Notes under the pieces: generated by a model | Database searches by the model: none | Told to the model about the DNA's origin: nothing | The model's input: the letters and a program-made list of their open reading frames with translations, nothing else | Part shown: piece after piece, positions 35,114-44,182 of the stretch | How positions within the stretch are numbered: position 1 is the first letter of the stretch | Layout: every line of letters starts with the position of its first letter | From: UBA10347 sp905182135 | GTDB taxonomy: Bacteria; Actinomycetota; Acidimicrobiia; Acidimicrobiales; UBA10347 | Reading direction: 5' to 3' | DNA length: 64,000 nt | Assembly (NCBI GenBank): GCA_963925805.1 | Contig: CAWUSE010000008.1 | Location: 1-64,000, forward strand | Program-made: the position numbers and the translations under genes

Positions 35114-35890
35114 TCATTGCATTGTCCAGCCACCGTCGACTACCACCGTCTGTCCAGTCATGTAGGTCGACGCATCGCTCGCAAGGAGAAGCAGAGCACC
35201 GTCGAGTTCTTCAAGGCGTCCTGGGCGGCGCATCGGGGTTCGTTTGGTGATGTAGCCATAACCACTACTGTCTTCGCCCATCATCGAGTCGGTTAACTCG
35301 GTTGGGAAGTAGCCCGGTGCAATGCAGTTGACTCGAATATTGTGCCGAGACCATTGCCCACTGAGCTCACGGGTCAACCCAATAAGGCCGGTCTTACTAG
35401 CTACATAGGCCGCCTGATTATTCGGCGCTGACGAGACGAAACTGTGGACCGATGCAATGTTAATGATCGATCCTGGCGTGGCGTGTTCAATCATCGCGGC
35501 CGCTGCCGTTCGCGCCAACAAGAAGCACGAGTTCAGATTGACATCGATAACCGCGGCGAACTCGGCTGCGGTTTCTTCTTCGGCCTTGACTGGCGCGTCG
35601 CTCTTGCCAGCGTTGTTGATCACCACGTCGAGCCGCCCGAACTGTTCATAGGCAGCAGCGACCAAGGCTTTCAAGTCATCCTCGTTGGTGACGTCGCAGC
35701 GCATAGGCACAACCCCAGCCATTGTCGATGCCAATGTTTCGAGCCGGTCGAGGCGCCGAGCTGCCGCAATCACTCGCATGCCACCGGCCGCCAAGGTGCG
35801 CACCATGTTCTCGCCAATACCGCTCGACGCGCCTGTCACGATCGCGATACGACCGTCTACATCAAAGATCTCTGAAGCTATTCGACTCAC
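35114..35890 (-). CDS. SDR family oxidoreductase
   Basis: A 258-residue classical SDR: TGASSGIG at about residues 19-26, NNAG at 92-95, catalytic Ser in NIASVHSF and the Y-x-x-x-K in AYVASKTG. The C-terminal QTVVVDGGWT is the usual end. R44-R45 (AAARRLDR) after beta-2 favours NADPH. The 2OG oxygenase gene begins 3 bases downstream. Substrate unknown. Confidence 0.92.
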   Translation of the reverse strand: MSRIASEIFDVDGRIAIVTGASSGIGENMVRTLAAGGMRVIAAARRLDRLETLASTMAGVVPMRCDVTNEDDLKALVAAAYEQFGRLDVVINNAGKSDAPVKAEEETAAEFAAVIDVNLNSCFLLARTAAAAMIEHATPGSIINIASVHSFVSSAPNNQAAYVASKTGLIGLTRELSGQWSRHNIRVNCIAPGYFPTELTDSMMGEDSSGYGYITKRTPMRRPGRLEELDGALLLLASDASTYMTGQTVVVDGGWTMQ

Positions 35891-35959
35891 ACGCCGAGTC
35901 TACGCAGCCCACCAATAGGCAACTGGTGCCAGAGATACATGAGTTATCTCCGCACCCTC

Positions 35960-36733
35960 CTAGCTGTTAGTAGACCACCACTGGTCGAGGCGATCCTCGG
36001 TTGCAGCGATATCGAGATCCGGCTCGGAACGTTTGAGCTCGAGCAGGAACTTCAGCGCTTGACCGACCGTGGGTCCGGGACCAACGTCGAATCGATCCAT
36101 TACCGTTTGGCCATCAATGAGAGGCCGTTCAGCCTTGCGCCGGTCCTGAGCGGCCAAATCAAGAATACGTTCTTCGATGGCATCGACGTGGTGATGGAGC
36201 TCAAGGCGTTTGCGCTGGTTGCGGGTCGTGCAGTCACTGCGGACTAGCTCATTCAAAAGGCCAAGCAGATGACCGGCATCGCGGGCGTAACGCCGCACAG
36301 CCGAATCGCTCCAACCGGACGCATACCCCTTGAAACGTCCGGAGAGCCGGACCAGTTCGGCGACGTCGCTCACCACATCGTCGGGGTACTCAAGCTGGCG
36401 CAGCCGCTTCTTTGCCATTTTGGCACCAACGGCCTCGTGGTGACGGAACGTCACACCGTCGTCATCAATCTTGCGGGTCAGTGGTTTTCCAATGTCGTGG
36501 AACAATGCTGCCAAGCGCAGAACCAGGTCGGCGCGCGTCTTCGCCGTCACCGCAATAGTGTGCGCCAGAACATCCTTGTGTTTATGGATCGGGTCTTGCT
36601 CAAGCGCAAGTGCGGGCAGCTCAGGAATGATCTGCGCGGCAACACCCGAGTCGACCAGCGCCCAGAGCGCGTTCAGGCAATCATCATCGAGCAGGGCTTC
36701 GCTCAGGCGATCTCGGGCAACTGCGGCTTCCAT
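35960..36733 (-). CDS. HD-domain half of CCA-adding tRNA nucleotidyltransferase (N-terminal polymerase domain absent)
   Basis: 257 residues matching the C-terminal half of actinobacterial class II CCA-adding enzymes: PELPALALEQDPIHKHKDVLAH, then LFHDIGKPLTR with the HD pair H79-D80, then GWSDSAVRRYARDAG and RSDCTTRNQRK. Full-length proteins are about 450-490 residues, with a nucleotidyltransferase domain of about 200 residues in front. Here an in-frame TGA occurs 8 codons before the start and the upstream DNA belongs to the divergent dehydrogenase, so that domain is absent. The protein cannot add CCA alone; it may be a free phosphohydrolase or a truncated relic. Confidence 0.82.
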   Translation of the reverse strand: MEAAVARDRLSEALLDDDCLNALWALVDSGVAAQIIPELPALALEQDPIHKHKDVLAHTIAVTAKTRADLVLRLAALFHDIGKPLTRKIDDDGVTFRHHEAVGAKMAKKRLRQLEYPDDVVSDVAELVRLSGRFKGYASGWSDSAVRRYARDAGHLLGLLNELVRSDCTTRNQRKRLELHHHVDAIEERILDLAAQDRRKAERPLIDGQTVMDRFDVGPGPTVGQALKFLLELKRSEPDLDIAATEDRLDQWWSTNS

Positions 36734-36884
36734 CGCCTGACAGTCTGGTGGATCTCAACCCAGTTTGCACCGAACTTTCTGTGTGGCTAGCCAGAACACC
36801 CAGGCTTCGGCTACCGACGCGCCAACCAAGGGCGTTCGAGCGACGCTGCCCACATTGGGCAACAGCACGACTAACCTCGGCGTG

Positions 36885-38048
36885 GTGAAAGCACTGCTGT
36901 TCGAGCGACGCGAGTCCCGCTACGCGGCGGCAATCCTGACCTCCAAACTCTCTCCTGCCGCCGGCGCACTCGTTGCCCCCTTGCGTATGGCCGACATCAA
37001 CGAGCCAGAACTGCCCGGGCCGAGTTGGAAACGGATCACGCCGCTACTCTCCGGGATCTGCGGCAGCGACCTGTCGACGCTGTCTGGCCACACGTCGCGG
37101 TACTTCGAACCGCTCGTCTCGTTTCCCTTCGTTATGGGTCATGAAGTCGTTGGCCTAACCGAGAACGGCAACCGTGTCGTTATCGACGCCGTGTTAGGTC
37201 ATGCCGCACGGGGCGAAGATCTGCCGTTCGAGGGCGCAGCCCCGGCCGACGGATGCGACCACGGACACCTGATCGGCGGTCATCTCGAAGCAGGCCTGCA
37301 GATCGGTTCCTGCGAAAGCACCAGCGGCGGATGGTCAACGTCGATGATTGCTCACGAGAGCCAACTCCACGTCGTGCCCGAGACAATGAGTGACGAGTCC
37401 GCCGTCATGATCGAGCCAACAGCCGGCGGCGTTCACGCTGCGCTGCGAGCCAATGTCGAAGAAGGCCAGACCGTCGTCGTGCTAGGAGCAGGCACCATTG
37501 GCCTGACCATCATTGCGGCACTTCGTGCCCACACAGCTGCCGGGGTAGTCGTCGCAACCGCCAAATACCCCGAGCAACGCAAGCTCGCTTCTGAACTCGG
37601 TGCGACCATTGTCGTAGAGCCTGGCGAGGTCCGACGCGCCGTGCGGCGAATCACCGGCAGCCGCATGGTTGGCTCCGTGCTGTCTGGCGGCGCTGACATC
37701 GTGATCGATGCAGTCGGCAGCTCTGCGTCACTTGAAGACGCCTTGGCGGTCACCCGTCCCCGTGGCCGCATTGTCGTCTGCGGCATGCCAGGCGTCGTCG
37801 AAATTGACCTAGCACCGTTATGGCATCGTGAGACCGAAATGGTCGGCGCATACGCCTATGGCACCGAAGAACTCGCCAACGGCACCCGGGCCCACACCTT
37901 TGCCCTGGCTACCGAACTCGTCGAGTCAGCGGGCCTTGACCGCCTGGTTACCGCCACCTATCGACTATCGCAGTATAAGCAAGCCCTGCGTCATGCCTCT
38001 GAGTCCGGTCGGCGTGGCGCTGTAAAGATCGCCTTCGACTTGCGCTAG
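36885..38048 (+). CDS. Medium-chain alcohol dehydrogenase, zinc type
   Basis: 387 residues from GTG 36885 (a GTG also at 36882). N-terminal catalytic zinc region: ITPLLSGICGSDLSTLSGH with the Cys and GHEVVGLTENG with the His-Glu pair. Rossmann domain: VVVLGAGTIGLTIIAALRA. The four-cysteine structural zinc lobe is not evident; instead a Gly/His-rich loop (GCDHGHLIGGHLEAG) occupies that place. It would oxidise an alcohol or polyol with NAD(P). No ribosome site stands out. It is divergent from the HD-domain gene. Confidence 0.88.
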   Translation: MKALLFERRESRYAAAILTSKLSPAAGALVAPLRMADINEPELPGPSWKRITPLLSGICGSDLSTLSGHTSRYFEPLVSFPFVMGHEVVGLTENGNRVVIDAVLGHAARGEDLPFEGAAPADGCDHGHLIGGHLEAGLQIGSCESTSGGWSTSMIAHESQLHVVPETMSDESAVMIEPTAGGVHAALRANVEEGQTVVVLGAGTIGLTIIAALRAHTAAGVVVATAKYPEQRKLASELGATIVVEPGEVRRAVRRITGSRMVGSVLSGGADIVIDAVGSSASLEDALAVTRPRGRIVVCGMPGVVEIDLAPLWHRETEMVGAYAYGTEELANGTRAHTFALATELVESAGLDRLVTATYRLSQYKQALRHASESGRRGAVKIAFDLR

Positions 38049-38084
38049 TAGCCACCCACTTCCCCACCGCGAGTCGAAACACCG

Positions 38085-38095
38085 GGGTCAGACCC
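38085..38095. repeat. GGGTCAGACCC palindrome, second copy
   Basis: A perfect 11-base palindrome between the dehydrogenase and methyltransferase genes, identical to 9205-9215. Both copies are intergenic. It may belong to the same REP-like set as the elements at 1198 and 22756. Confidence 0.4.
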
Positions 38096-38923
38096 ATGGT
38101 TCGGGCCCCGTGGGAAACTAGGTCATGCAGGAAGCAGACAGCTCAGCCACGAGCAGAAAGGCGAAGGCGGCCTCCATCAAAGGACGCACAAACCACTGGC
38201 GCTCTTAGGCGTCAAATCCTATGGTTGAGCAATCGGTTAAACCGCGTTTGGAAACTACGTCCTTGGAATGGCTGGGCCGAGCACTACGACGACAACAACC
38301 CGATGATCGCTGCCGAAGAATGCGTCGTTACACCACGGCTAGCTGAGCTGTTCACCCCTGGGGCGGCCGCCCTAGATGCGGGATGTGACACTGGGCGCCA
38401 CTCCGCAGCGCTGGCAGACATTAGTTACCACGTCATCGGGACAGATCTGACGCCAGCCATGCTCAACATCGCCAGGGCCAAAGTCCCTGCCGCCGAATTT
38501 CGTGAGGGTCTGTTCGAAAACTTACCCGTGGATGACAATGCCGTCGACCTGGTCACAAGTGCACTCGCTGTGTGCCATGCCCTTGATCTCAGCGTTGTCT
38601 TCAACGAATTTGCTCGTGTGCTGCGACCAGGAGGTCGTATTCTCCTGTCAGGTCCGCATCCGACCGCTGGCCAGATAGGCGGGCAAGCGTTCCTCTCAGG
38701 AGAAGGATTCGACCTGCCACACGTGCGCAACCATGCGCAACCAATATCGGACTATGTCACCGCAATGACCGGGACCAGGTTCCACATCGACTCATTGGTC
38801 GAGCTCCCCTACGACGCTATGACCCTCGAAATGAACCCTGGTCACAAGTTCTACCCCCAGGTTGTCGACGGGGCACTCAAAGGCTTGCCGTTCGTCTTAA
38901 TCTGGGAAGCCACCCTGACCTGA
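38096..38923 (+). CDS. Class I SAM-dependent methyltransferase with altered motif I
   Basis: Up to 275 residues; the start is unsure, because the first about 45 residues are low-complexity and a later start is possible. Motif I reads LDAGCDTGRHSAALA, where the usual LDxGCGTG has Asp in place of the middle Gly (GAC instead of GGC, one base). Motif II-like VIGTDLTPAML and post-I regions VDLVTSALAVCHALDL and RVLRPGGRILLSG follow. Likely a small-molecule methyltransferase. The substitution may weaken SAM binding. Confidence 0.78.
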   Translation: MVRAPWETRSCRKQTAQPRAERRRRPPSKDAQTTGALRRQILWLSNRLNRVWKLRPWNGWAEHYDDNNPMIAAEECVVTPRLAELFTPGAAALDAGCDTGRHSAALADISYHVIGTDLTPAMLNIARAKVPAAEFREGLFENLPVDDNAVDLVTSALAVCHALDLSVVFNEFARVLRPGGRILLSGPHPTAGQIGGQAFLSGEGFDLPHVRNHAQPISDYVTAMTGTRFHIDSLVELPYDAMTLEMNPGHKFYPQVVDGALKGLPFVLIWEATLT

Positions 38924-39139
38924 CAACAGGCCCGATAATCACTGGCCAATCGGTGACCTGTTTGATTGACCAGCAATAACTCCTCGGCAGAACAAGACCA
39001 TCGGGCCCATCGGTGGCGAACAGGACCCCAGCTCAGCGCTCGTCGCTGGTTAGCAACCTTGTGATCGTTGCCCAATGCTCCCGTAGCCCATCACAGCTCC
39101 GCACGGCTTTGACCGACCCCAGCGGGTACTGCGGTGGGG

Positions 39140-39514
39140 TCATCCACGAATATTGACTTCGACCCGGACACCGTTGGGGTCATCGACGAAGATCTGCGAT
39201 AGCGAGATCTCGGGACGCTCGCTCGTTCGGTACTTCAGTCCACAGTCGTCGAGCACCGAACACATCGCTGCGAAGTCGCTGCCTTCGAATGCAATGTGGT
39301 TGAACGCGCTGCGTTGAGCAAACCGATCGTCCTCGTCGATGAAGTTCAGGTGCACCACGGCGGTATCGCCTAAGAAAAGCCACGCACCTGGGAAGCCAAA
39401 ATCTGGTCGATCCTGCGGCCGATTCTCGAGCCCTAGAACGTCCTGGTAGAACGCGACGGTTTCGTCGGGCTTCGATGTATCGATGTTGATGTGATCAAGT
39501 CCGGTGATTCCCAC
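39140..39514 (-). CDS. VOC family (glyoxalase/dioxygenase-like) protein
   Basis: A 124-residue vicinal oxygen chelate protein. Metal-binding His in LDHINIDTSKPDETVAFYQDV, a second His in NHIAFEGSDF, and a Glu in NGVRVEVNIRG at the C-terminus. Single-domain members work as dimers: glyoxalase, dioxygenase or resistance proteins. No substrate clue from the neighbours. Confidence 0.88.
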   Translation of the reverse strand: MGITGLDHINIDTSKPDETVAFYQDVLGLENRPQDRPDFGFPGAWLFLGDTAVVHLNFIDEDDRFAQRSAFNHIAFEGSDFAAMCSVLDDCGLKYRTSERPEISLSQIFVDDPNGVRVEVNIRG

Positions 39515-39548
39515 GCACGTATCCTAGATCAGGACCCTCTGCCCTCGC

Positions 39549-39833
39549 ATGAAAGAGGGACCCCCCACAATCAAGCTCAGCCTGTCTGTTGATGAGGTCC
39601 TACACGCGACCCGAGCGGTCCGTAAACGCATTTATTTCGACAAACCCGTTGATCTCTCCGAGAAAGCCTGGGCGATCTGCGCCACTACCGAAGGCAACGC
39701 TGCTGCCGAGTTCAAGGGTGGTCACGCCGGACACACAGCCCAGCAAGCACGGGTTACCAGCTCGGCTGCGTATCTGCCCGAGGGTGCTCCCGCTATCCAC
39801 ATCATGTTCGAAGCGATAGCAGCGGTCATCTGA
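39549..39833 (+). pseudogene. Nitroreductase-family gene remnant with internal deletion
   Basis: Translation begins LSVDEVLHATRAVRKRIYF, close to the intact nitroreductase at 30521-29886 (LTAEDVLTTTRSVRKRL), then skips the FMN-binding core and resumes with SAAYLPEGAPAIHIMFEA, which matches the family's later helix-strand (SNHLAEIMQDVPALVIP in the intact copy). The C-terminal third is missing. No ribosome site. A decayed paralogue. Confidence 0.65.
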
Positions 39834-39869
39834 GATTCTCCACAAGCGTTCGTGGCGCGCCGCTCTAGC

Positions 39870-40658
39870 TCACCATGTGCCCAGGAGATGAGCTGCACTC
39901 GTGCCACGATCGACATTCAGATTGACGCCATTCACATAACTTGCCGTACGCTGATCTGCCAGAAACAACATGGCGCCAACCATCTCCGCTGGCTCCGCAG
40001 GGCGGCCTGCCAACGCCACCGCTCGGTCGATAACATCGTCGCCAACACCTCTACGAAAGTCTTGCGACAGCTGCGTATTTGTGACACCTGGGCACAGGCT
40101 GTTCATCCTGATGTCGAGTTCGGATCGCACCTGTAGCCCGCGCCACATCGTGTAGTACTGCACGGCCTGCTTCGAGAAGCTGTAGCCATCGCCGACGACG
40201 TCGTCATGCACAGACACCCAATCTGCTCCAGCATCAAACGAGTCTGCCAGCATGAGCGCCCGGTGATGATCCGCATTGTCGGCCCAGGGCCGGCCAGCGG
40301 TCGAGGCCACATGTGTGACCGAGCCACCACCAGAGATACGAGGTAGCAGCGCTTCAGTTAAGTGCCTCAGCCCTAGCCAATTGATCGCCATCACTTCGGC
40401 TGGGCTAAACCGACCACCGTTGGGGACACCCGCACAGCTCATCAGCCAATCGACTTCGGGCGGCATGAGCTCAAGAGCGAGCTCAATCGAGGCACTATCG
40501 CCCACGTCACAGTGAACCGCTTGAGTGACCGGTGCTGACACTGGCGCCACGTCGAGCGTGTGGACGTTCGCACCTGCCTTCAGCAAGCTGTCGACCACTG
40601 CGGCGCCAATGCCCGATGCTGCACCGGTCACCACCACGGTGCGGTCTGACAAATCCAT
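39870..40658 (-). CDS. SDR family oxidoreductase (3alpha-HSD/carbonyl reductase-like)
   Basis: 262 residues from ATG 40658, chosen for an AGGAAG 8 bases upstream; ATG 40676 is an alternative. TGAASGIG near residue 12, SCAGVPNGG in place of NNAG, Ser in HVASTAG and the catalytic pair in GYSFSKQAVQ. An insertion between the Ser and Tyr (WADNADHHRALMLADSF) is typical of 3alpha-hydroxysteroid dehydrogenase/carbonyl reductases. It is divergent from the amidase gene. Confidence 0.9.
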   Translation of the reverse strand: MDLSDRTVVVTGAASGIGAAVVDSLLKAGANVHTLDVAPVSAPVTQAVHCDVGDSASIELALELMPPEVDWLMSCAGVPNGGRFSPAEVMAINWLGLRHLTEALLPRISGGGSVTHVASTAGRPWADNADHHRALMLADSFDAGADWVSVHDDVVGDGYSFSKQAVQYYTMWRGLQVRSELDIRMNSLCPGVTNTQLSQDFRRGVGDDVIDRAVALAGRPAEPAEMVGAMLFLADQRTASYVNGVNLNVDRGTSAAHLLGTW

Positions 40659-40756
40659 CCACGTCGCTTCCTGCATGGCTGCCACATTAGGTGAGAGCGA
40701 AGCGATGTCGCGAACAAGCGCCTGCTGCTGCTGTCTCTGACCACTAGCGTCTGGGG

Positions 40757-42229
40757 ATGGACCCTTCGGCTCTGTCCGCACGAGACGCTCTTCGCCAGAT
40801 GGCACAAGGTGAGATCACCGCTGTGCAGCTCATGACCGCATGCTTGGCCCAAGTAGACCGGATCGACCCCGTGGTCAATGCCATGGTTATTCGCAACGAT
40901 GAGTTGGCCCTCGAACGCGCTGCCAAAGCCGACCTAGAGCGCCAGAGTGGCAGAGCCATTGGTCCTTTGCACGGCTTGCCAGTCGCCATCAAAGATCTCC
41001 ACCCAACCGCCGATATGCCCACAACCTATGGCAGCCCAGCTTTTTCGGACCACCAACCAACACAGGACGCTGGCATCGTCACCCGCATCAAGGCCGCTGG
41101 TGGAATCCCGATGGGCAAAACCAACATCCCCGAGCGAAGCATCGGGGCGAACACCGTGAACCCCTTATTTGGGGCAACGGGGAACCCCTTTGACCCGACC
41201 CTCACATGCGGCGGCTCATCGGGCGGCTCCGGCGTTGCTGTAGCTACCAACATGGCGCCGCTAGCAACAGGCTCTGACCACGGCGGCAGTGTTCGTATCC
41301 CCGCGTGTTACACGGGCGTTGTAGGCCACAGGGCAACACCTGGCATCGTGCCTCACGAGTTGCGATCTATGGCCCAGACCTATTACAGCGTGCAAGGCCC
41401 TATGGCCCGCACAGTCGACGACACAGCCTTGCTGCTATCTGTGATTGCTGACCGTAATACAGGCAACTTTCCTGGCGATCCAATGATGTTCCCCTTGGAT
41501 GCGTCGTTGTTCGGCGCGCTCGATCCAATCGATCCGTCCGCGCTACGCATCGCGTTCACCGAGGATCTAGGAGGCGTGCTGGTGTCCGAGCAAATCCGCC
41601 AGACATTCCGGGCACGGATCGAGAAGCTCCAAGACGTCGTGGCCGTGTGCGACCCGCATCCCATCGACCTTCGGCGGGCACCCGACGTGGACTGGAAAGT
41701 CCGCAGCGACATCTTTGTAAGCCAGTACTATCAGGAGGCGTCGAGTTGGACGCCTGACTTCAACCCCAACATCCAGGCGTCGTACAACGCTGCGCTCAAA
41801 ATGCCGATGTACGACATCGCTGTGGCCCGGCAAGTCCAGATGGAACTCAACCAGCAGTTCCAACAAATTTTCGCTGACTACGACGTGTTGCTCTGCCCGG
41901 GCGTAAGCGTGCCGCCATTCCCCTGGACGAACCGCAACCCAACCCATGTCGATGGTGAACCGGTCGACAACTACATGGCATGGCTCGCTCTCACCGCATC
42001 GTTAACTGTTGTTGGCCACCCGGTCACAGCGCTGCCGTGCGGGCTCGACCCTCAAGGGACTCCCTTTGGTGTCCAGGTCGTTGGGCCGATGTATCAGGAC
42101 CACCGCTCACTGAGTGTTGCTTCAGCACTCGAGGCCATCTTCGCTACTGATCCAGACACCGCAAGACCAATCCCGAACTTCGATTGGCTCACCCAGCAGA
42201 CGCCAAACTGCCGCTCCGCCAAGATGTAA
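40757..42229 (+). CDS. Amidase signature family hydrolase
   Basis: 490 residues of the amidase signature family. The Ser-cisSer-Lys triad: K79 in HGLPVAIKDLHP, S154/S155 in CGGSSGGSGVAVA and nucleophile S178 in TGSDHGGSVRIPA. It would hydrolyse a carboxamide to acid and ammonia. Length fits stand-alone amidases rather than GatA, and no gatB/gatC neighbours are seen. An LmbE deacetylase gene follows 62 bases later on the same strand. Confidence 0.93.
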   Translation: MDPSALSARDALRQMAQGEITAVQLMTACLAQVDRIDPVVNAMVIRNDELALERAAKADLERQSGRAIGPLHGLPVAIKDLHPTADMPTTYGSPAFSDHQPTQDAGIVTRIKAAGGIPMGKTNIPERSIGANTVNPLFGATGNPFDPTLTCGGSSGGSGVAVATNMAPLATGSDHGGSVRIPACYTGVVGHRATPGIVPHELRSMAQTYYSVQGPMARTVDDTALLLSVIADRNTGNFPGDPMMFPLDASLFGALDPIDPSALRIAFTEDLGGVLVSEQIRQTFRARIEKLQDVVAVCDPHPIDLRRAPDVDWKVRSDIFVSQYYQEASSWTPDFNPNIQASYNAALKMPMYDIAVARQVQMELNQQFQQIFADYDVLLCPGVSVPPFPWTNRNPTHVDGEPVDNYMAWLALTASLTVVGHPVTALPCGLDPQGTPFGVQVVGPMYQDHRSLSVASALEAIFATDPDTARPIPNFDWLTQQTPNCRSAKM

Positions 42230-42291
42230 CCGAGGCCGCTGTCTCGGACAGCTACGGCTGGGCCTGTGGTCACAGATAACCTGCGCCAGGT

Positions 42292-43017
42292 ATGGAACTG
42301 CTCGATCTCACCGATGTCCCCGAACGTGTCCTGGTAGTGGTCGCTCACCCCGACGATATCGACTTCGGTATAGCGGGCACCGCTGCGGTCCTCATTGCAG
42401 CTGGTAGCCATGTGACCTACGCCCTGTGCACCAGTGGCGAAGCAGGCATCCCCGAAGAGATGGATCGGGCCGAGCTTGCCGAGGTCCGCGAGCGCGAGCA
42501 ACGCGCTGCTGCAGCAGAAGTCGGCGTGACCGACGTTCGCTTCTTGGGCCAGCCCGACGGGCATCTCGAAGCCAACCTCGAGTTGCGCAAGGTCATCAGC
42601 CGAGTGATCCGCCAAGTCAAGCCCGATGTTGTAATCACACAAAGCCCCGAGCGGCGCTACGAACGTATCTTTGGTTCACATCCCGATCATCTGGCATGCG
42701 CCGAGGCCACCATCTCGGCCGTCTATCCCGATGCCCGCAATCCGCATGCTCATGTTGAATTGATGGCCGAGGGCCATGAACCGCACGCTGTCGACTGGAT
42801 CTGGATCACCCAGGGTCGCAAGCCGAACCTTGCGGTGGACATCACTAACGTCATCGACAAGAAAGTTGCAGCGCTATCGAGCCACAGCAGCCAGGTCGAG
42901 TGGATCGAAGACGTCGACAAGCTGCTTCGTGATTGGGCTGCCACGACGGCTGCAAAGCACGGCGTCGCCGAGCAGGCACCTCTCATCGAAGCTTTCACCA
43001 GAGTCCAAACCCACTAG
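42292..43017 (+). CDS. LmbE/PIG-L family zinc deacetylase
   Basis: 241 residues. Zinc-binding AHPDD at residues 18-22 (VLVVVAHPDDIDFGIAGT) and HPDH in IFGSHPDHLACAE. Relatives remove N-acetyl groups from GlcNAc-inositol (MshB), amide conjugates of mycothiol (Mca) or lipids. A role in mycothiol chemistry would suit an actinobacterium but the sequence does not settle it. It lies between the amidase and a small membrane-anchored protein gene. Confidence 0.92.
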   Translation: MELLDLTDVPERVLVVVAHPDDIDFGIAGTAAVLIAAGSHVTYALCTSGEAGIPEEMDRAELAEVREREQRAAAAEVGVTDVRFLGQPDGHLEANLELRKVISRVIRQVKPDVVITQSPERRYERIFGSHPDHLACAEATISAVYPDARNPHAHVELMAEGHEPHAVDWIWITQGRKPNLAVDITNVIDKKVAALSSHSSQVEWIEDVDKLLRDWAATTAAKHGVAEQAPLIEAFTRVQTH

Positions 43018-43061
43018 CGTCGCAACCCCCAAGGCAGCCAGCAACTGAGTAGCCTCAACGC

Positions 43062-43439
43062 GTGACTCTTGGTGGCATTGCAGCAATCATCGCGGCCGTC
43101 GTTGCCGTAACAGCGATTGCGTTCGTCTGGTCCCAGATGATGTCGAATCCCGGCACCATGAGCGACGGCAGCGTCGGGGCAGTAATGGACGGCGGTGAAG
43201 ACGTGCGCCGGATCGACTTAGGTACACATACTTATGTCGCGCAGCAGGCCGAAGAGCAACTAAAGGCTGAGGGCTACAAGTGCCGCACCGTGTCACTTGA
43301 ACAAGGTGCGTTCGGCATCGGTCTCGGCGACCACCATTACCTGGTCTACAACGCCGAAGACGAGGACCGAGTTCGCTTGGTAGTCGATGAGCTTCTCGAA
43401 GACTCTGGTATCAGCTTCGACGACCTCGGCGATACATGA
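43062..43439 (+). CDS. Small membrane-anchored DUF2007-like protein
   Basis: 125 residues from GTG 43062. An N-terminal membrane helix (GGIAAIIAAVVAVTAIAFVW) is followed by a linker and a domain of about 70 residues: YVAQQAEEQLKAEGYKCRTV and HYLVYNAEDEDRVRLVVDEL, which recalls DUF2007-like putative signalling domains. The stop overlaps the ATG of the amidotransferase gene by 4 bases, so the two are coupled. Function unknown. Confidence 0.65.
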   Translation: MTLGGIAAIIAAVVAVTAIAFVWSQMMSNPGTMSDGSVGAVMDGGEDVRRIDLGTHTYVAQQAEEQLKAEGYKCRTVSLEQGAFGIGLGDHHYLVYNAEDEDRVRLVVDELLEDSGISFDDLGDT

Positions 43440-44116
43440 TCATCTTCGTTGACTACGAACACGCTGATCGTTACAAGGACGGCGGCGGGTCCAATATCCA
43501 GGCTGCCCGCACCTGGATCAGCTACCGGCTCGAAGATCTCTCAGGGATGCCTTCACTGCTCGTGCGGTGGGATCGCATCAGCCTCGAGCTGTTGGCCAAG
43601 ATCGACGCTCAAGCTATTTTCATCAGCGGCAACGGCTCTGACCCCTCGCTCTATGACGCTGACGCACTGACCCCGCTCTACGAGATTATTCGCGATTCTG
43701 GCTTGCCGATTTTTGGCTTCTGCGGTGGTCTTCAGTGCTTGGCTCTGGCCTTGGGGGGAGAACTGAGGTTACTAGACATTGCTCCGGACGCCGAAGAGTC
43801 CGACACACTGAAGAAGTGGCCAAACGGCCATTTCGGCGAGGTTGGTTATCACCCGATTGAACTTCTTGGCGAGCACGAACTGCTTGTCGGCCTCGGCGAT
43901 GCGCCTGTGTTCCGCCACGCCCACGGGCTACATGTTCCCGAGCCACCTTCGGGGTTTCAGGTTCTCGCTCGCACCGAGATCACTCCGGTGCAGATCATGG
44001 TGAACGATGAGACGCGTATCATCGGCACCCAGTTCCATCCGGAGTACTGGACCGACGAACACCCTGCTGGCAAGACCCTGATCGAGAACTTCATGCGCTG
44101 GTCCAGCCTCATCTAG
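43436..44116 (+). CDS. Class I glutamine amidotransferase-like protein
   Basis: 226 residues with a class I GATase fold: nucleophile C96 in PIFGFCGGLQCLALA, an oxyanion-type glycine stretch (FISGNGSDP) and the His-Glu pair in GTQFHPEYWTDEHPAG near the C-terminus. Stand-alone, no synthetase partner beside it. It may hydrolyse glutamine-like amides or gamma-glutamyl compounds. Coupled to the preceding membrane-anchored gene by an ATGA overlap. Confidence 0.85.
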   Translation: MIIFVDYEHADRYKDGGGSNIQAARTWISYRLEDLSGMPSLLVRWDRISLELLAKIDAQAIFISGNGSDPSLYDADALTPLYEIIRDSGLPIFGFCGGLQCLALALGGELRLLDIAPDAEESDTLKKWPNGHFGEVGYHPIELLGEHELLVGLGDAPVFRHAHGLHVPEPPSGFQVLARTEITPVQIMVNDETRIIGTQFHPEYWTDEHPAGKTLIENFMRWSSLI

Positions 44117-44182
44117 CGATCCGGCATAGTCAGCTAACCGACACTGCCTGGGACTATGGCGTCCGTCATTCGCAGGTTTCGG

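Noticed and set aside
38924..39139. GYGSIGQR-like peptide suggesting a dehydrogenase remnant
   Set aside because: Only eight residues match and stops follow; not enough to call a pseudogene.
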